From positions 4,342,501 to 4,406,500 of the forward strand of contig OX359200.1 of NCBI GenBank assembly GCA_947172415.1: DNA of 64,000 nt, given 5' to 3'. The position numbers and the translations under genes were made by a program. This DNA is from Chondrosia reniformis. Lineage: Eukaryota > Porifera > Demospongiae > Chondrillida > Chondrillidae. The notes under the pieces were generated by a model, which saw only the letters and a list, made by a program, of their open reading frames with translations, did not search any database and had not been told where the DNA came from. This document shows positions 35,477 through 46,368 of the stretch, piece by piece (the stretch's first letter is position 1; each line of letters starts with the position of its first letter).

Positions 35477-36789
35477 TTAAACCCGTCTGTACTTCTAAAC
35501 TTGAATTATTAAAGGAATAAGAAAGCGTTATCTTGTGTTAAATTTTAAGCGTTAATTGCCTACTTGATATTGAGTGATTCTCTTCTTTATTTTCGGCATG
35601 GCAGATTCATTCAGAAACACTTACGAAGGTGATAGATAAATTAGGTGTGAAATCAACAATTAATGGGGCCCAAATTCGACCGAGTTAACTTTCTCCTCTT
35701 GTGAATAAACGTTATAGTCGCTGGCCTTTAAACTAACTGATTATTGTATACAGTATGGATAATTCTACGATTTGATGTTTGTTTAAGGCGAAAATATGGT
35801 AAGACCGTTTTTTCCGTAGTTAATTTGTATAGAATCAGGTAACGAAGGTGTTGCAAATCTAACTACTCTGTTACGTTGCAACCGATTCGAACGCGGACAA
35901 CTTGCCTGTAAAGGCACCCAAAGCGTGCACAAACTGACGGGAGCGAATTGGAATACTCGAAGTTTTGACGAAGATATTGCGATTTTTTGGAAAACAGGAA
36001 TTATTCCAGAATACAAGCGAGAATGGCGATTCGCTCCCGTAGTCCTGTGAACCCATGCTTGTAGATTATATATACCAAATTTGGTGCTTCTCAGCTTATT
36101 TATGCAGAAGTAGATAACTTTTTTGTTGAGCTATTTGACACTTTTTGAGGTGACATTTTTCGACTTTAAATTAAAATATCTCGGTAACAGAGTAACCAAT
36201 CAAATTATGGTTGACACCAAATAATGCGCAATTTACCTAGTTATTTTGCTTGTAAAATTCAAGTTAGTTGGACTTATGGTCAGAGAGATACATCACTAAG
36301 ACCAATGTACCCCAAAGAAAGCCTTTAGCCCCCCCTACTACCTTAACATTAATATTCAATCAATAACCGGGAGCTGTATATTATTATTAATTTACCACAT
36401 GCTCACCAGCACTAGGGCCAAACTGTAAAACAACAACAACAACAACAAACATATGTACTAGTGATACAATAATACATAACCATATACATAAACTCAATAG
36501 TCAGTTCAGCAATAACAAAAAGGAGACAATTGCTTCATTACTAAAACTGAGCAGTCCACATCTTCATATATATATATTGTAACATGCATGCAATGTGCAT
36601 TCATTATACAAATGCAGGTGCATATGGTTATATAGAATAAAATACGCATTTTAGTATAATTATTTATGCACACGTACATATATAAACATCTTCTAGATGG
36701 GAGGTCATCCTTACATTATATGTATAAACTCTGCAGTCATCAATATGCATAGGAGTATATACTGTTAAAAAGAGTTTATAGCTCTACAA

Positions 36790-37270
36790 GTATTATTGTC
36801 CAGCCATCTTATAATCAGGGTCTTCCTTTAGGTCTTCTTCCCTCCACATTTCCTTTAATTAAATATTCGTTTGGTATATCTCTCTTCTCTAAGTTTCCTT
36901 TCCATACCTCTTGTCTCATCTTATACCATCCCCATGCACTTGCCCCAGCCTCTATAGAATTTCATAATTTATATTAGTTTTTTGATCCTTCCAGCACATT
37001 CCCTCTTTCTTCCTCAGTACATTCATTTGTATGTATGTATGGCTTAGACCTTGGCCTTTTACTCTTTGCCTATACTTCACATCCATGAATTAACACTAGC
37101 ACCACCATTGCATTCAGAACCTTCAACTTATATTGCTTACTCAGTTCTTTCCTCCTCAGAATTGCCTGGCTTATTCCCCCTATAACTCTATAGATGCACA
37201 CCCAAGCCTTGCACTCTAGATGCACACCAAGCCTTGCACACTCTAGATGCACACCCAAGCCTTGCCTCCA
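36790..37270 (-). pseudogene. Decayed LINE 3' end, right-arm copy
   Basis: Inverted counterpart of the LINE fossil at 15180-15665, including the short 'gcacacccaagccttgca' tandem. The minus strand still reads RRKELSKQYKLKVLNAMVV before a stop after HGCEV. Shared by both arms, so inserted before the duplication. Confidence 0.62.
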
Positions 37271-38044
37271 CTTCTCTTGCTCTAACTATTACTCTCTAAC
37301 TATTACTCTCCTGACACTCCTGTCTCTTCTTACCATTCTCATAATTTTTGATTTCTTCCAATTTACCTTTATAGGTCTCATCTGAACAGTGCCTCATTCA
37401 TTGCCTCCACATTGCATGCTAACTTCTATATTATGTGCATGTTAATGTAATAATTCCATGTATGTACAGTATAATATGGACACAATATTAGATTAGATTA
37501 TACGTACATGCCATTATAGCAACCATTATTATACATCTTTAACTTGCAATATTGTTAAAATTTTACCGTAAAATATTATTTAATATGAATCCTACGCTAA
37601 GTACTCAAAACTGAAATAGCTCTACTTCATTGTCAGTTTGAATAAATCAAGCATTATTGAATGAAAGTTAAGACTGTATATTGTAACTTAAGTTGTTTAC
37701 AATTTTAAAATCTATAATGAAATTGTGTATTTGTGCATTTGTACCAAATTAATAATGTTTGCACAAGTACACTGTATATATATTCAAAGTTAAATAAAAG
37801 GAAGCAGCTGAATAATTCTATATTAAAACTGAAGTGGAAACATACACAATAGTGTACAATGGTATGACCTATTGTAATTCTACTCAAGAAATAATACAAA
37901 ATTTACATTTACACCAACACTGTTCTGCATACATATAGGCAGATTTGTGTGTGTATATACTGTATATATATATATATACCTATAATAGGTGACATACAAT
38001 TCTTATATTTATCACTGTACATGCATGTTTTTCAATTGGTTGAG

Positions 38045-38463
38045 CATTATAAGCATCAACAGCAGATTGTTGAAACAAATTTGGACTTCTTGACCCACTC
38101 TATAGGCAAGGATGTATATTATGTACATATATGTATATAACTTTTATTAGACTCACGAATCCCTATACAACTTTTAACTGAAAATGTATACTTTTAATTC
38201 ACATCAATAGCATTCAAATATTTGTATATGTTATATATATATATGTATATATAAATAGAGAGAGCTTTTCTGTTTCATTTTCTGGAGCATTCAAAAGTAC
38301 AATTGGTACATTATAATAGTTTCAATGTGAATTTTGCCGAATAGCACACTCTTCGTTAAATCAATGAATTAAATAACACATATATTAATGAATTGATTCT
38401 ATGAGAATACTCTTGAAATTGAAGACCTTTTGATATACAGGTAGATGTATACTATGGGGTGTG
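38045..38463 (+). repeat. Direct repeat flanking the right arm, copy 2
   Basis: Same orientation and nearly same sequence as 29565-30004; it begins exactly where the right arm ends and runs into a GT-rich stretch. Confidence 0.9.
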
Positions 38464-40080
38464 TTTGTGTGGTGTATGTGTGCATGCATATGCATGTGAA
38501 CAGTGTTACATATATGTCATTATTATTTGACTCTGGATCAAACATTATATATCCACATGCATGGTCTCTAAGAGTATAATTTACTAAATAGGTGGAACCA
38601 AAAGTTCACTTGATGGCATTCGAACCATCTGAGTTTAATTTCCTCTTATAATAGTCAATCAAAAAGATGATTGAGACATAGACTGCTGTTTTTGCTTATT
38701 GTAGTCCAAAATCAAATAATGACAATGATTTTTGGGTTAAACGTATAATTAGATATTTAAATGCCCAAATTTTTAATATAATTAATTCTTATACATTATT
38801 TATATTTTCTTTACGTGCACCTGATGAACTATTTTAAGTTTATCAGATGTAAATGAAAATGCACAGAAAATATACATTTTTGAGGTGCCAAAGGGACATT
38901 GTACATGAAATAAATTAAAGGCCTCAGCCTTTATGACATAATGTCCCTGTGTGCAAGTTATACCAAATGGTCTCTAACCCTGTTGTTTATGTGAATGCAT
39001 GCAACCAATCGTCGGTTTACTCCTAGCTCACACTCAAGGCAAATCAAATCTGTGGTGATTATTGGTTGAGACCACCTGAGACTGGAATTTTTCCTGATAA
39101 TGGCATGCAGATGCATCATCTTCAGTCTATATATATAAAGCAAATAAAAACATTGAAATTAGAAGTAGGGATGGCCCATGCAACAAATGACAAACACATC
39201 TGGAAAAAGTAGTGAAACAAGACAGTGAACATGTGATAAGGCACACTGAAATTTAAGGGACTTAATTATTACCTGATTGTGATTATTTTGGGAGTCACTT
39301 GCATCCGCGTATAAATTCGTAACTTGCACTGTGTAGTACTTGATTGTAATTAAACATGTATAATGTATGTAAAATAAGTTGCATCATCTTTTGTCTGTTT
39401 ATCATTACATCTTGATTATTTTGCAATTTTAATTAATTAAAACTTCGCCAGACGTTTGTCATACACATGTATCATGATATATGTCGGTTTCACAGTTATC
39501 TGACCAATTGAAATTTTTTATCAATATAGCACATGGTTTCCTATAAGTTTTCTATAGTCCTATGGCCTTTTATATGCAGAAATGAGTTTTTTTATATGTC
39601 CATTCTGTTTCTAGGCCCTTTCTTGGAGCCATATGAATTAGATTACCTTAGTATATTGTACTTGAACTGTATTATCTCTCACCAAAATGGCGGACGCTCC
39701 TTTAGTTTTCTAGCTTAAATTCGCTTTCTCCTCGATCCATTACGTCGAGCATTGAACGAAAGAAAAGGATTTAAAACCACCACTAATACTATGTAACGTA
39801 TACGTAATTATAAAGCTTGCGCAAAAACGTTTTATACGAGATATAGCCTTGAAATTGACTGCAATTACCGTAACGACCGGAACCGGTAAGCTAACCGGAC
39901 ATCTAAGAACCAGCAAGTAGTTCGAGTTTACATGGCGTCCCACGAGTTTTTTAAACTCGAAATACTTAAGCGGGATTATGGTTTCAGTTTTGTTACACAG
40001 TGTATAAAAAGTATTATGTATCCACTGGCTAGCACATTGACGTCTTCTTTTCTAGATCTCTTTCCAGACTTTTAAAGAAG
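38464..40080. other. Gene-free stretch between the right arm and the third saposin gene
   Basis: No gene recognised. Contains a single-arm MITE copy at about 39160-39250 (AGAAGTAGGGATGGCC terminus) and a dispersed block near 39598-39640 ('aggccctttcttggagccat') that recurs inverted near 54121-54160. The last ~100 bases are the 5' flank of the gene at 40081. Confidence 0.5.
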
Positions 40081-42598
40081 ATGATTTTGAAGACCTGTTG
40101 TATGGTATTAACTTTGGTGCTCCTGGCATCAAACATTGAAGCTAATTCTGATAAGAAGTTTATCCCAGCATTTTTTCTCAGAGAGGTAAATTGCATGTAG
40201 CATATTTTTCTGCAAATTAAACTGTCACATATATGTACTCAGTATATATATATACAATTCCATGTATATTTATAAAGTATATATATAATTATACATTTAT
40301 ACGTTTAAAAGTATCTAATATCCTATACATGCAGGCTAATAAAAATCCGGAGATGAGTGAGACTGATACCGTCAGTAACCAAGACTTCACAACAAGGGAT
40401 TTGCTTCTCCTAGCCTCTATCAATATGTTTCATCAACAGGTTAATTCAGATTGTAATCAGTGCAGGTACTTTGTGGAACTGTTCCAAAGATCTTTGCAAG
40501 ATATTTCATTCTCTGGAGAAAAGGTACGTATGTAAGGAGACTATAATCTACGTATATATGTGAGTGTTTTGTGATGATCATATTATTATTATGTATATAC
40601 ATGCACACTATAGCCATCAGCCAGACAATTGGAGACAGTCTGTGGTATTTTAATGAAGGGCCAAAAGCATAATCTTCGTAAGGTGAGAATATTATATGTT
40701 TTGTATATCTATATACTACTAGTCTAACTACACTACAGAGAAATCTATATGGACAGCAATATTAGTTTCTTTCTGATACCCATCCTGATGCTATACCTGG
40801 TCATAATCAAATTTAATATTTAAAATCATCACACTTGTGTTTATCAATATAGCTTAATAATCGTATATAAGCTGTATAATATATATACCAATTGCAATAT
40901 TATGTTATAAACTTAGTATAGAGTTGACATGTTATATATATACACATATATATACGCATTACTAAATTTAGGAGGATTTTCTTTTCAATTATAATTAGCA
41001 GTAATATAGATGTGATGAACCACAATTTAGGGAGATAGGAATCTACGTGACTGCATGCATTCACATGTTTTTAGCTATACGTATTGGTATTAGACAATAA
41101 CACCTCTTCACAAGGGCATTCTGTGGTTTAGATATAGACTCCAGACTCTAATGTATACATGCCCTTCTACATATAGCTAAAGAGCTCTGTATTTGTTTGA
41201 ATTCATTTAGGGATGTGTGTCCTTTCTGTCCAACCACTATGCCAACTTCTCTATGTACTTCAGTGAATATATGAAACCATACCTTGTATGCCAGGAACTT
41301 GGATGCCAACCATTTTTGGAACTTAAGGATTTCGTAAGAATATATATATTCTCTCTATATGAATAATAATGCCATAGAGTTTATTACAATATTATATAGA
41401 ATATGGCTAACTACATCAAAATTATATATCTTTTGAAAGGATCATCTTTCGACATTTAGAGCGTCTAAAGATGCAGCAGTTTAATTGTCTCTTCTTTGTT
41501 GTCAGACATTTCAACCCCAAGGGTCTAGATCTTCTTCAGTGAATGTATCCTTTTAAAAGATGATAAATACATACATATATATAATAGTTAATTAAATAGA
41601 TACACCGTGTATATGTGTGTGTGTGAGTGAGAGAGGTTTTTATAATTACTTAAATGTAAAGTTTCAGTAAACTTACCCATATATTATAATTATATATAAT
41701 GTAAAAGGGAGTTTATTTATATAGTATGCTGATGATACTAACTTCCAAGATTCTAATGGACTCAGTTGTACAGTGTGCAAGATGTATGCTAAACAAATTG
41801 TGGAAGATATTCTGAAAGATTACACTGATGTATGTATGTAAGATATTCTGAAAGATTACATTGATGTATGTATGTATCAGCTGGAACTGGTATATACACT
41901 ATATATAAGCAGAGACATATATATAGCTTTTTGTGTGTATAATGATTGTGTATACATGTATGTATAGAATAGCATGAAAATGCATTAAGCATATCAACTA
42001 GGCATTAAAATAACAAAATCAATTATATTTTCTGTGAATATAGCCAACTAAACTCAGACAGGAGTTGGAAAATATTTGCAAGCAAGTTCCAAGTATTTTT
42101 CGCTCATTTGTAAGTTCTACGATTTATCTATAATATATTCCTATATTCATCTATCTTTGCTTATCCTATATATTCATGCATATAATACAAGCCTATATTT
42201 GACATCAATGCATATACATTATAATATATGTACTCAGAAGGACTGTTTATGCATGTAGAATATATGTCATGCAAGTTTTTATATGTAGCTATATTTGGCA
42301 TACTGCAAGCAACTTTATGTATATACAAGCTCTATAGGAACTACATATGAATGTTGGTGCTGCATTTATACAATAAATTGTAATGTAAATAATATATATA
42401 CTTGTTGCATATTTAACCATTTATATAGTCAATTGCAACAGAAACTCAGTAAATATGTGTGTAAGAGACGTTTTTTATTTTTATATGAATTAGTGTCTAA
42501 CGGGAGTTAACATTCTGATGGATCACATTCCAGAGATTCAGAAAGCTGGAGCTGAAAAAGGAGCTGCACTTGTCTGCAAACTTATCAAAGCTTGCTGA
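40081..42598 (+). CDS. Secreted two-saposin-domain protein, diverged paralog
   Basis: Seven phase-0 exons: 40081-40185, 40335-40523, 40614-40682, 41211-41333, 41725-41829, 42044-42109, 42494-42598, predicting 253 residues. The first exon gives a signal peptide (MILKTCCMVLTLVLLASNIEA). Domain 1: SDCNQCRYFVELF, ETVCGILM, GCVSFLSNHYANFSMYF, YLVCQELGC. Domain 2: LSCTVCKMYAKQIVEDIL, ENICKQV, CLTGVNILMDHIP, ALVCKLIKAC. The Cys pattern fits two saposin-B folds. Exon number, phases and order equal those of the two inverted-repeat copies, so all three descend from one gene; this one is clearly older in divergence. A tandem duplication at 41804-41875 repeats the end of exon 5 with its donor, giving two possible donor sites. 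Function by family: lipid or membrane interaction. Confidence 0.85.
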
Positions 42599-43231
42599 AG
42601 AGTGCACAGTAGTAAAGCTGAACTTGCTGGCTGAAATATTTATAGGACTCTAATAATACTTGGTGTGTGTGCCTGCTTTGTTTATATTATACTTACAGTG
42701 AATTTTGCAATTTGCAAACGTCTTAATAGATGGTTCATCTTAATAATAGGTCAAAAACACTTCACGGTACGACTGATACAAAGGCCACGAGGGGATTTTT
42801 GACATAAAAACACGTACATGCAAGGTAGTTACAAGTAAACTTGCTAGTTTTTAGGAAAGAAAAATATAATAATAGGATAAGAGCATGTATTTACAGATGC
42901 ATTTCACCGTGTAAGTGGCGATCTTCATAACCATACGGCATATCTAACGTTATTATTTCTCTAGCGATACACTTTAAAATTGCCGACCTACTAGCTACTG
43001 GGGTAAAAACTTCGAATACAGCGTTCGGATGGCTCTTTGGATGGGAACACTAACGACTGTAATACCGTTTTCACATGGGCATCGAAAGTGGGTCGAAACC
43101 GAGTCGAACCCGAGTTAAATCGTTCACAAGAAACCGCAAAAGCGGGTCGAACCCGGGTTAGCGAAGCGAGTTCGACCCATGTACGAAGCAGGGTCGAACC
43201 CAGTTTAGCTCATTACGAAAGCGAGTTAAAG

Positions 43232-44395
43232 ATGGCGGAGCGAGGACGAACTTGGACGGACGACGAAGTGACTGCGTTATTAAGCATTTGGAGCGAAGAA
43301 TCGATACAGCAGCAGCTCTTAGGTGCTGTTAGGAATGTTGTACCTTTTAGGCAGATAGCTGAAGAGCTGGAAAGGAAAGGATTTCATCGCGATTTTAAGC
43401 AATGTCGTGATAAAATAAAAGCGTTAAAGAAAACCTACAAATCGGCCATTGATAGGCTTCGAACTAGTGGTATTGGTGTCGAATCAGATGATGACCTTGA
43501 AGATCACAACATTTATGTGAACTTCAAGTGGTTTTGGGAGCTTCACTTTGTAATGAGGAGGAGAGCAGTAGTGAATCCCCCTTCATTGCTAGATACCTCC
43601 CAATTTTCCAGCCAGCTGTCACCAGGGGGAAGTTCATTTGATGGAACAGAGGACACAACCATATTGCAGACTCCAGCAGCCAGTCCCATAGCCACTCAGC
43701 AGCCTGAATCATCAATGCAACCGGGGCCATCTACGCAACCGGGGCCATCCACGCAACCGGGGCCATCCACGCAAACGGGGTCATCCACGCAACCGGGGCC
43801 ATCCACGCAAACGGGGCCATCCACGCAACCGGGGCCATCCACGCAAACGGGGCCATCCACGCAACCGGGGCCATCCACGCAACCGGGGCCATCCACGCAA
43901 ACGGGGCCATCCACGCAACCGGGGCCATCCACGCAAACGGGGCCATCCACGCAACCGGGGCCATCCACGCAATCGGGGCCATCCACGCAATCGGGGCCAT
44001 CCACGCAATCGGGGCCATCCACGCAACAAAGACCATCCAAGAAGCGCAAGCTTACAAAGTTAGACAGGGTGGAGAAGTCTAACAAAGTTATGATGGAGAC
44101 ATTTGTTGCTGCACAAGAAAGAAGCCGGCAGGAAATGATGAAGTTGGAGCAAGACAGGATGAAATGGGAACAAGAGCAAGCTAAGAAAGCAGAAGAGAAG
44201 GAAGAAAGGTTCATGAGCTTAATGAAGGACATGCTAACAATGCTAATGCCAGCACCCCCACCAGTTATGCCACATTTGCCAGTGCCACATCCAGTGCCTG
44301 GTGTGCCCTGGCAGCTGCAGGATTATCCACCAGGTCCTATGATGGGTTATCCGGCCGTTAATGATCATGCAGATGATGGTGAAGATGAAGAGTAG
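43232..44395 (+). CDS. Harbinger Myb/SANT-like DNA-binding protein with QPGPST repeats
   Basis: The start is taken at 43232 (MAERGRTWTDDEV) because upstream codons run through the terminal-repeat zone. Residues ~6-75 are a Myb/SANT-like trihelix (WTDDEVTALLSIW, FRQIAEELERKGFHRDF, QCRDKIKALKKTYK). The middle is about 17 copies of a six-residue unit (QPGPST, QTGPST, QSGPST) from an 18-bp DNA repeat, followed by KKRKLTK (candidate nuclear signal), a charged coiled-coil region (QEMMKLEQDRMKWEQEQAKK) and a Pro-rich acidic tail. In Harbinger elements this partner helps bring the transposase to the nucleus and the transposon ends. The frame is intact over 387 residues. Confidence 0.85.
   Translation: MAERGRTWTDDEVTALLSIWSEESIQQQLLGAVRNVVPFRQIAEELERKGFHRDFKQCRDKIKALKKTYKSAIDRLRTSGIGVESDDDLEDHNIYVNFKWFWELHFVMRRRAVVNPPSLLDTSQFSSQLSPGGSSFDGTEDTTILQTPAASPIATQQPESSMQPGPSTQPGPSTQPGPSTQTGSSTQPGPSTQTGPSTQPGPSTQTGPSTQPGPSTQPGPSTQTGPSTQPGPSTQTGPSTQPGPSTQSGPSTQSGPSTQSGPSTQQRPSKKRKLTKLDRVEKSNKVMMETFVAAQERSRQEMMKLEQDRMKWEQEQAKKAEEKEERFMSLMKDMLTMLMPAPPPVMPHLPVPHPVPGVPWQLQDYPPGPMMGYPAVNDHADDGEDEE
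43718..44027 (+). repeat. 18-bp coding minisatellite (QPGPST units)
   Basis: About 17 tandem copies of 'caaccggggccatccacg' with C/A/T variants at the third-to-fifth bases giving Pro, Thr or Ser at position 2. It stays in frame within the Myb-like gene, and its complementary strand is also open, which explains shadow frames there. Confidence 0.95.
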
Positions 44396-44470
44396 TTGTA
44401 ATGTTAGCATTGTGACTAGACTAGTTTAATTTACAATACTTTGCCTTATATTCGTTTATATTAATCATTA

Positions 44471-45745
44471 CTAAACAGTGTCAAAGTAGTCACAAAGGGC
44501 TTCCCTAATGTTCTGCCCAGTTGTACTGACTGTCGCAGCAGAAGATGTTGATACATGCGTTATTTCTTCTCTTTCTATATTAGATATCCTCTGTATCCAC
44601 TCTTCTTCACATGTATCACCTTGTATTTCACACAGATTGTGCAATACACAACATGCAGTCACTAGAGTAGGTACTGACTTAATGTCATTATCATTTCGTT
44701 TCATGAGTGACCTCCATCTCCCCTTCAGTCGCCCAAAAGCATTTTCTACTACCACACGTGAACGACTTAATTGGTAGTTAAATTTTCTCTGCTTTCTTGT
44801 TAAACCTGTATCAGAGAAAGGTTTAAGAAGCCAACTTTTAAGTGGGTAGGCAGGGTCACCCAAAATAACCAAAGGAATGGGTGTGCCACATAATGTTCTT
44901 GTCCAGTTAGGTAAAAAAATTTCGCTTTCACATTTTCTGTAAAGTCTAGAGTTAGCCAACACCCTGGCATCATGCACACTACCTGGCCAACCAACATAAA
45001 CATCCAAAAATCTGTAATCATGGGATACTAAAGCTTGAAGTATCGTAGAATGATACCCTTTCCGGTTATAATAATCCAATGGATTTTCCTTTGGAGCAAT
45101 GATAGGTATATGACTTCCGTCTATGGCACCAATGCATTGTGGAAATCCCCATTTACTGAAGAAACCATCAACTATATTTCTCAACCCTTCCCCTGTTGGG
45201 ATATCAATATACATTGGTGCCATATGTTGAACGATAACACCACATACATCATGTACAACACGACATACTGTTGAAATGCCAACTCCAAATAAGTGGCTAA
45301 TGGTACGATATTCTATATTGGTTCCTAGTCTCCATAAGCAAATGGCAAGCCTTTGTTCAACAGTAAGGGGTTTCCTAACAACATGTTGTCTTTGGAGGTA
45401 AGGTTTAAGTTGTTGGCAAAGGAATTGAAACGTACTCCTAGATATTCGAAAATTTTGCTTCCATTCTTTGTCACTCCAGTTTCCAGCAATGTTCTCCAAA
45501 AAAGATTGATTCCTTCTTTTACTCCAATGCATTCTTCTGCTCACGCATGCAGACGAAACACGATGCAGTATAAATCGATAAAAAATTGCTCTCTCTTCTT
45601 CTTGAACAGCATTAAAACGTAGAATACGTGTTCTTCTAGCGATATTCCTTGCCATCAGTGAACGTTTACGTTCCATACGTCTTCTTCGTAGCCACAATAG
45701 AACGAATACAACGATAAAAGCAAGCCGAAAATTTTCGTACGCCAT
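44471..45745 (-). CDS. Harbinger (HARBI1-like) DDE transposase
   Basis: A single 424-codon frame; ATG at 45745 (MAYENFRLAF) chosen over one 13 codons upstream. It has an N-terminal basic segment (LRRRRMERKRS), a helix-turn-helix zone (KPLTVEQRLAICLWRLG, TISHLFGVGISTVCRVVHDV), then the DDE_4 nuclease: CIGAIDGSHIPI (Asp 1), DVYVGWPGSVHDARVLANS (Asp 2 region), ILGDPAYPL and VVENAFGRLKGRWR (Glu). These residues bind metal for strand cleavage and transfer. The frame is complete and all catalytic motifs are present, so the element could be autonomous or only recently silenced. Confidence 0.9.
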   Translation of the reverse strand: MAYENFRLAFIVVFVLLWLRRRRMERKRSLMARNIARRTRILRFNAVQEEERAIFYRFILHRVSSACVSRRMHWSKRRNQSFLENIAGNWSDKEWKQNFRISRSTFQFLCQQLKPYLQRQHVVRKPLTVEQRLAICLWRLGTNIEYRTISHLFGVGISTVCRVVHDVCGVIVQHMAPMYIDIPTGEGLRNIVDGFFSKWGFPQCIGAIDGSHIPIIAPKENPLDYYNRKGYHSTILQALVSHDYRFLDVYVGWPGSVHDARVLANSRLYRKCESEIFLPNWTRTLCGTPIPLVILGDPAYPLKSWLLKPFSDTGLTRKQRKFNYQLSRSRVVVENAFGRLKGRWRSLMKRNDNDIKSVPTLVTACCVLHNLCEIQGDTCEEEWIQRISNIEREEITHVSTSSAATVSTTGQNIREALCDYFDTV

Positions 45746-45872
45746 CTTGATCTGATACGCTACACGAGTAAATACTACTAACAAAATCGTCTTGTGAACG
45801 GAAACCGAGTTCGACCCGGATTAAGCTAACCCGGGTTCGACCCACTTTCGATGCCCATGTGAAAACGGTATT

Positions 45873-46368
45873 ATTTAATTAATTTACACCTGCATTACAT
45901 ACATACCATGAGGTTTCCCCTACGTGATTAAAGGGTGTGTCCAGAAGTACTTGTCACATTTTTGGTATGCGAGGAATGCGGTTTTCACCTATGCTGTAAA
46001 GTTGCTTGAGGTTCCAAATTTATTCCGTTTGCCCTTTCCCCACAGTTGAACAGCCAGATAGAGCTAAAGGATAAGTAGTGCGGTGGAAGGTAAGAGTGTG
46101 ATGCTGGCGTCTTCCCGTATTGTTAGGATTTCTCATGCTAATGAGTACATTGTCTTTTGATATTAGATAAGACCAATGGTAACTTGTGATGCCTAATTTC
46201 ATTAGTGATCCTTAGTTAACGACACTACTTTCGCCGTATTTCAGTTTCAATTCCGTTAAGGATCTTTCAGTTGTGCTGTCTGTTTAGATCTATCTGATCA
46301 TGTCCACCTTTTCAACTTTTCCCCGCGTTAATCTCTCGTTTCGTCCTTTTCGAAGGTTTACATACAAG
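45873..46368. other. 5' flank of Par-6
   Basis: Between the Harbinger element and the Par-6 start codon. An in-frame upstream ATG at 46300 would add 23 residues. No TATA box was visible. Confidence 0.45.

Larger units (their letters stand above)
33885..36346. mobile_element. TIR element inserted in the right arm (host of a nested LINE)
   Basis: 'ttaaggtagtagggggagct' at the left is mirrored by 'ccccccctactaccttaa' at the right; the left arm of the duplication lacks the whole block. TTAA at both edges suggests a TTAA-targeting (piggyBac-like) non-autonomous element, which is inference. After removing the LINE at about 33975-35476 the element is roughly 950 bp with no transposase. Confidence 0.72.
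30190..38046 (-). repeat. Right arm of the large inverted duplication
   Basis: Reverse complement of 14411-21405. It starts at 'attgaagtttaagtgg' and ends at 'tttttcaattggttgagca'. It carries an orphan NPEPL1 last exon, a complete saposin-domain gene and the old LINE fossil. It lacks the left arm's 15829-16794 and ~20030-20575 segments and instead has a nested transposon at 33885-36346. Confidence 0.93.
43061..45872. mobile_element. Harbinger-type DNA transposon, apparently complete
   Basis: Ends in matching terminal inverted repeats of at least 37 bp ('aataccgttttcacatgggc' onward at the left and its reverse complement at 45836-45872). Subterminal regions carry several copies of 'gggtcgaacccgggtta'-like motifs in both orientations, candidate transposase-binding sites. 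Two convergent genes, a Myb/SANT-like protein and a DDE transposase, are the standard Harbinger pair. The target duplication is ambiguous (flanks TAA and TTA). Confidence 0.9.

Noticed and set aside
14411-38046. Interpreting the inverted arms as one giant foldback transposon
   Set aside because: The outer ends show no transposon-like termini and one arm is continuous with a host gene; segmental duplication fits better.
41725-41740. YADD in the third saposin gene as a reverse-transcriptase catalytic box
   Set aside because: It is the start of an exon (YADDTNFQ) fully explained by the saposin-domain gene; no other RT motif is near.
43696-44232. Minus-strand Cys/Asp- and Trp-rich open frames opposite the Harbinger Myb-like gene
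   Set aside because: Antisense shadows of the 18-bp QPGPST repeat.
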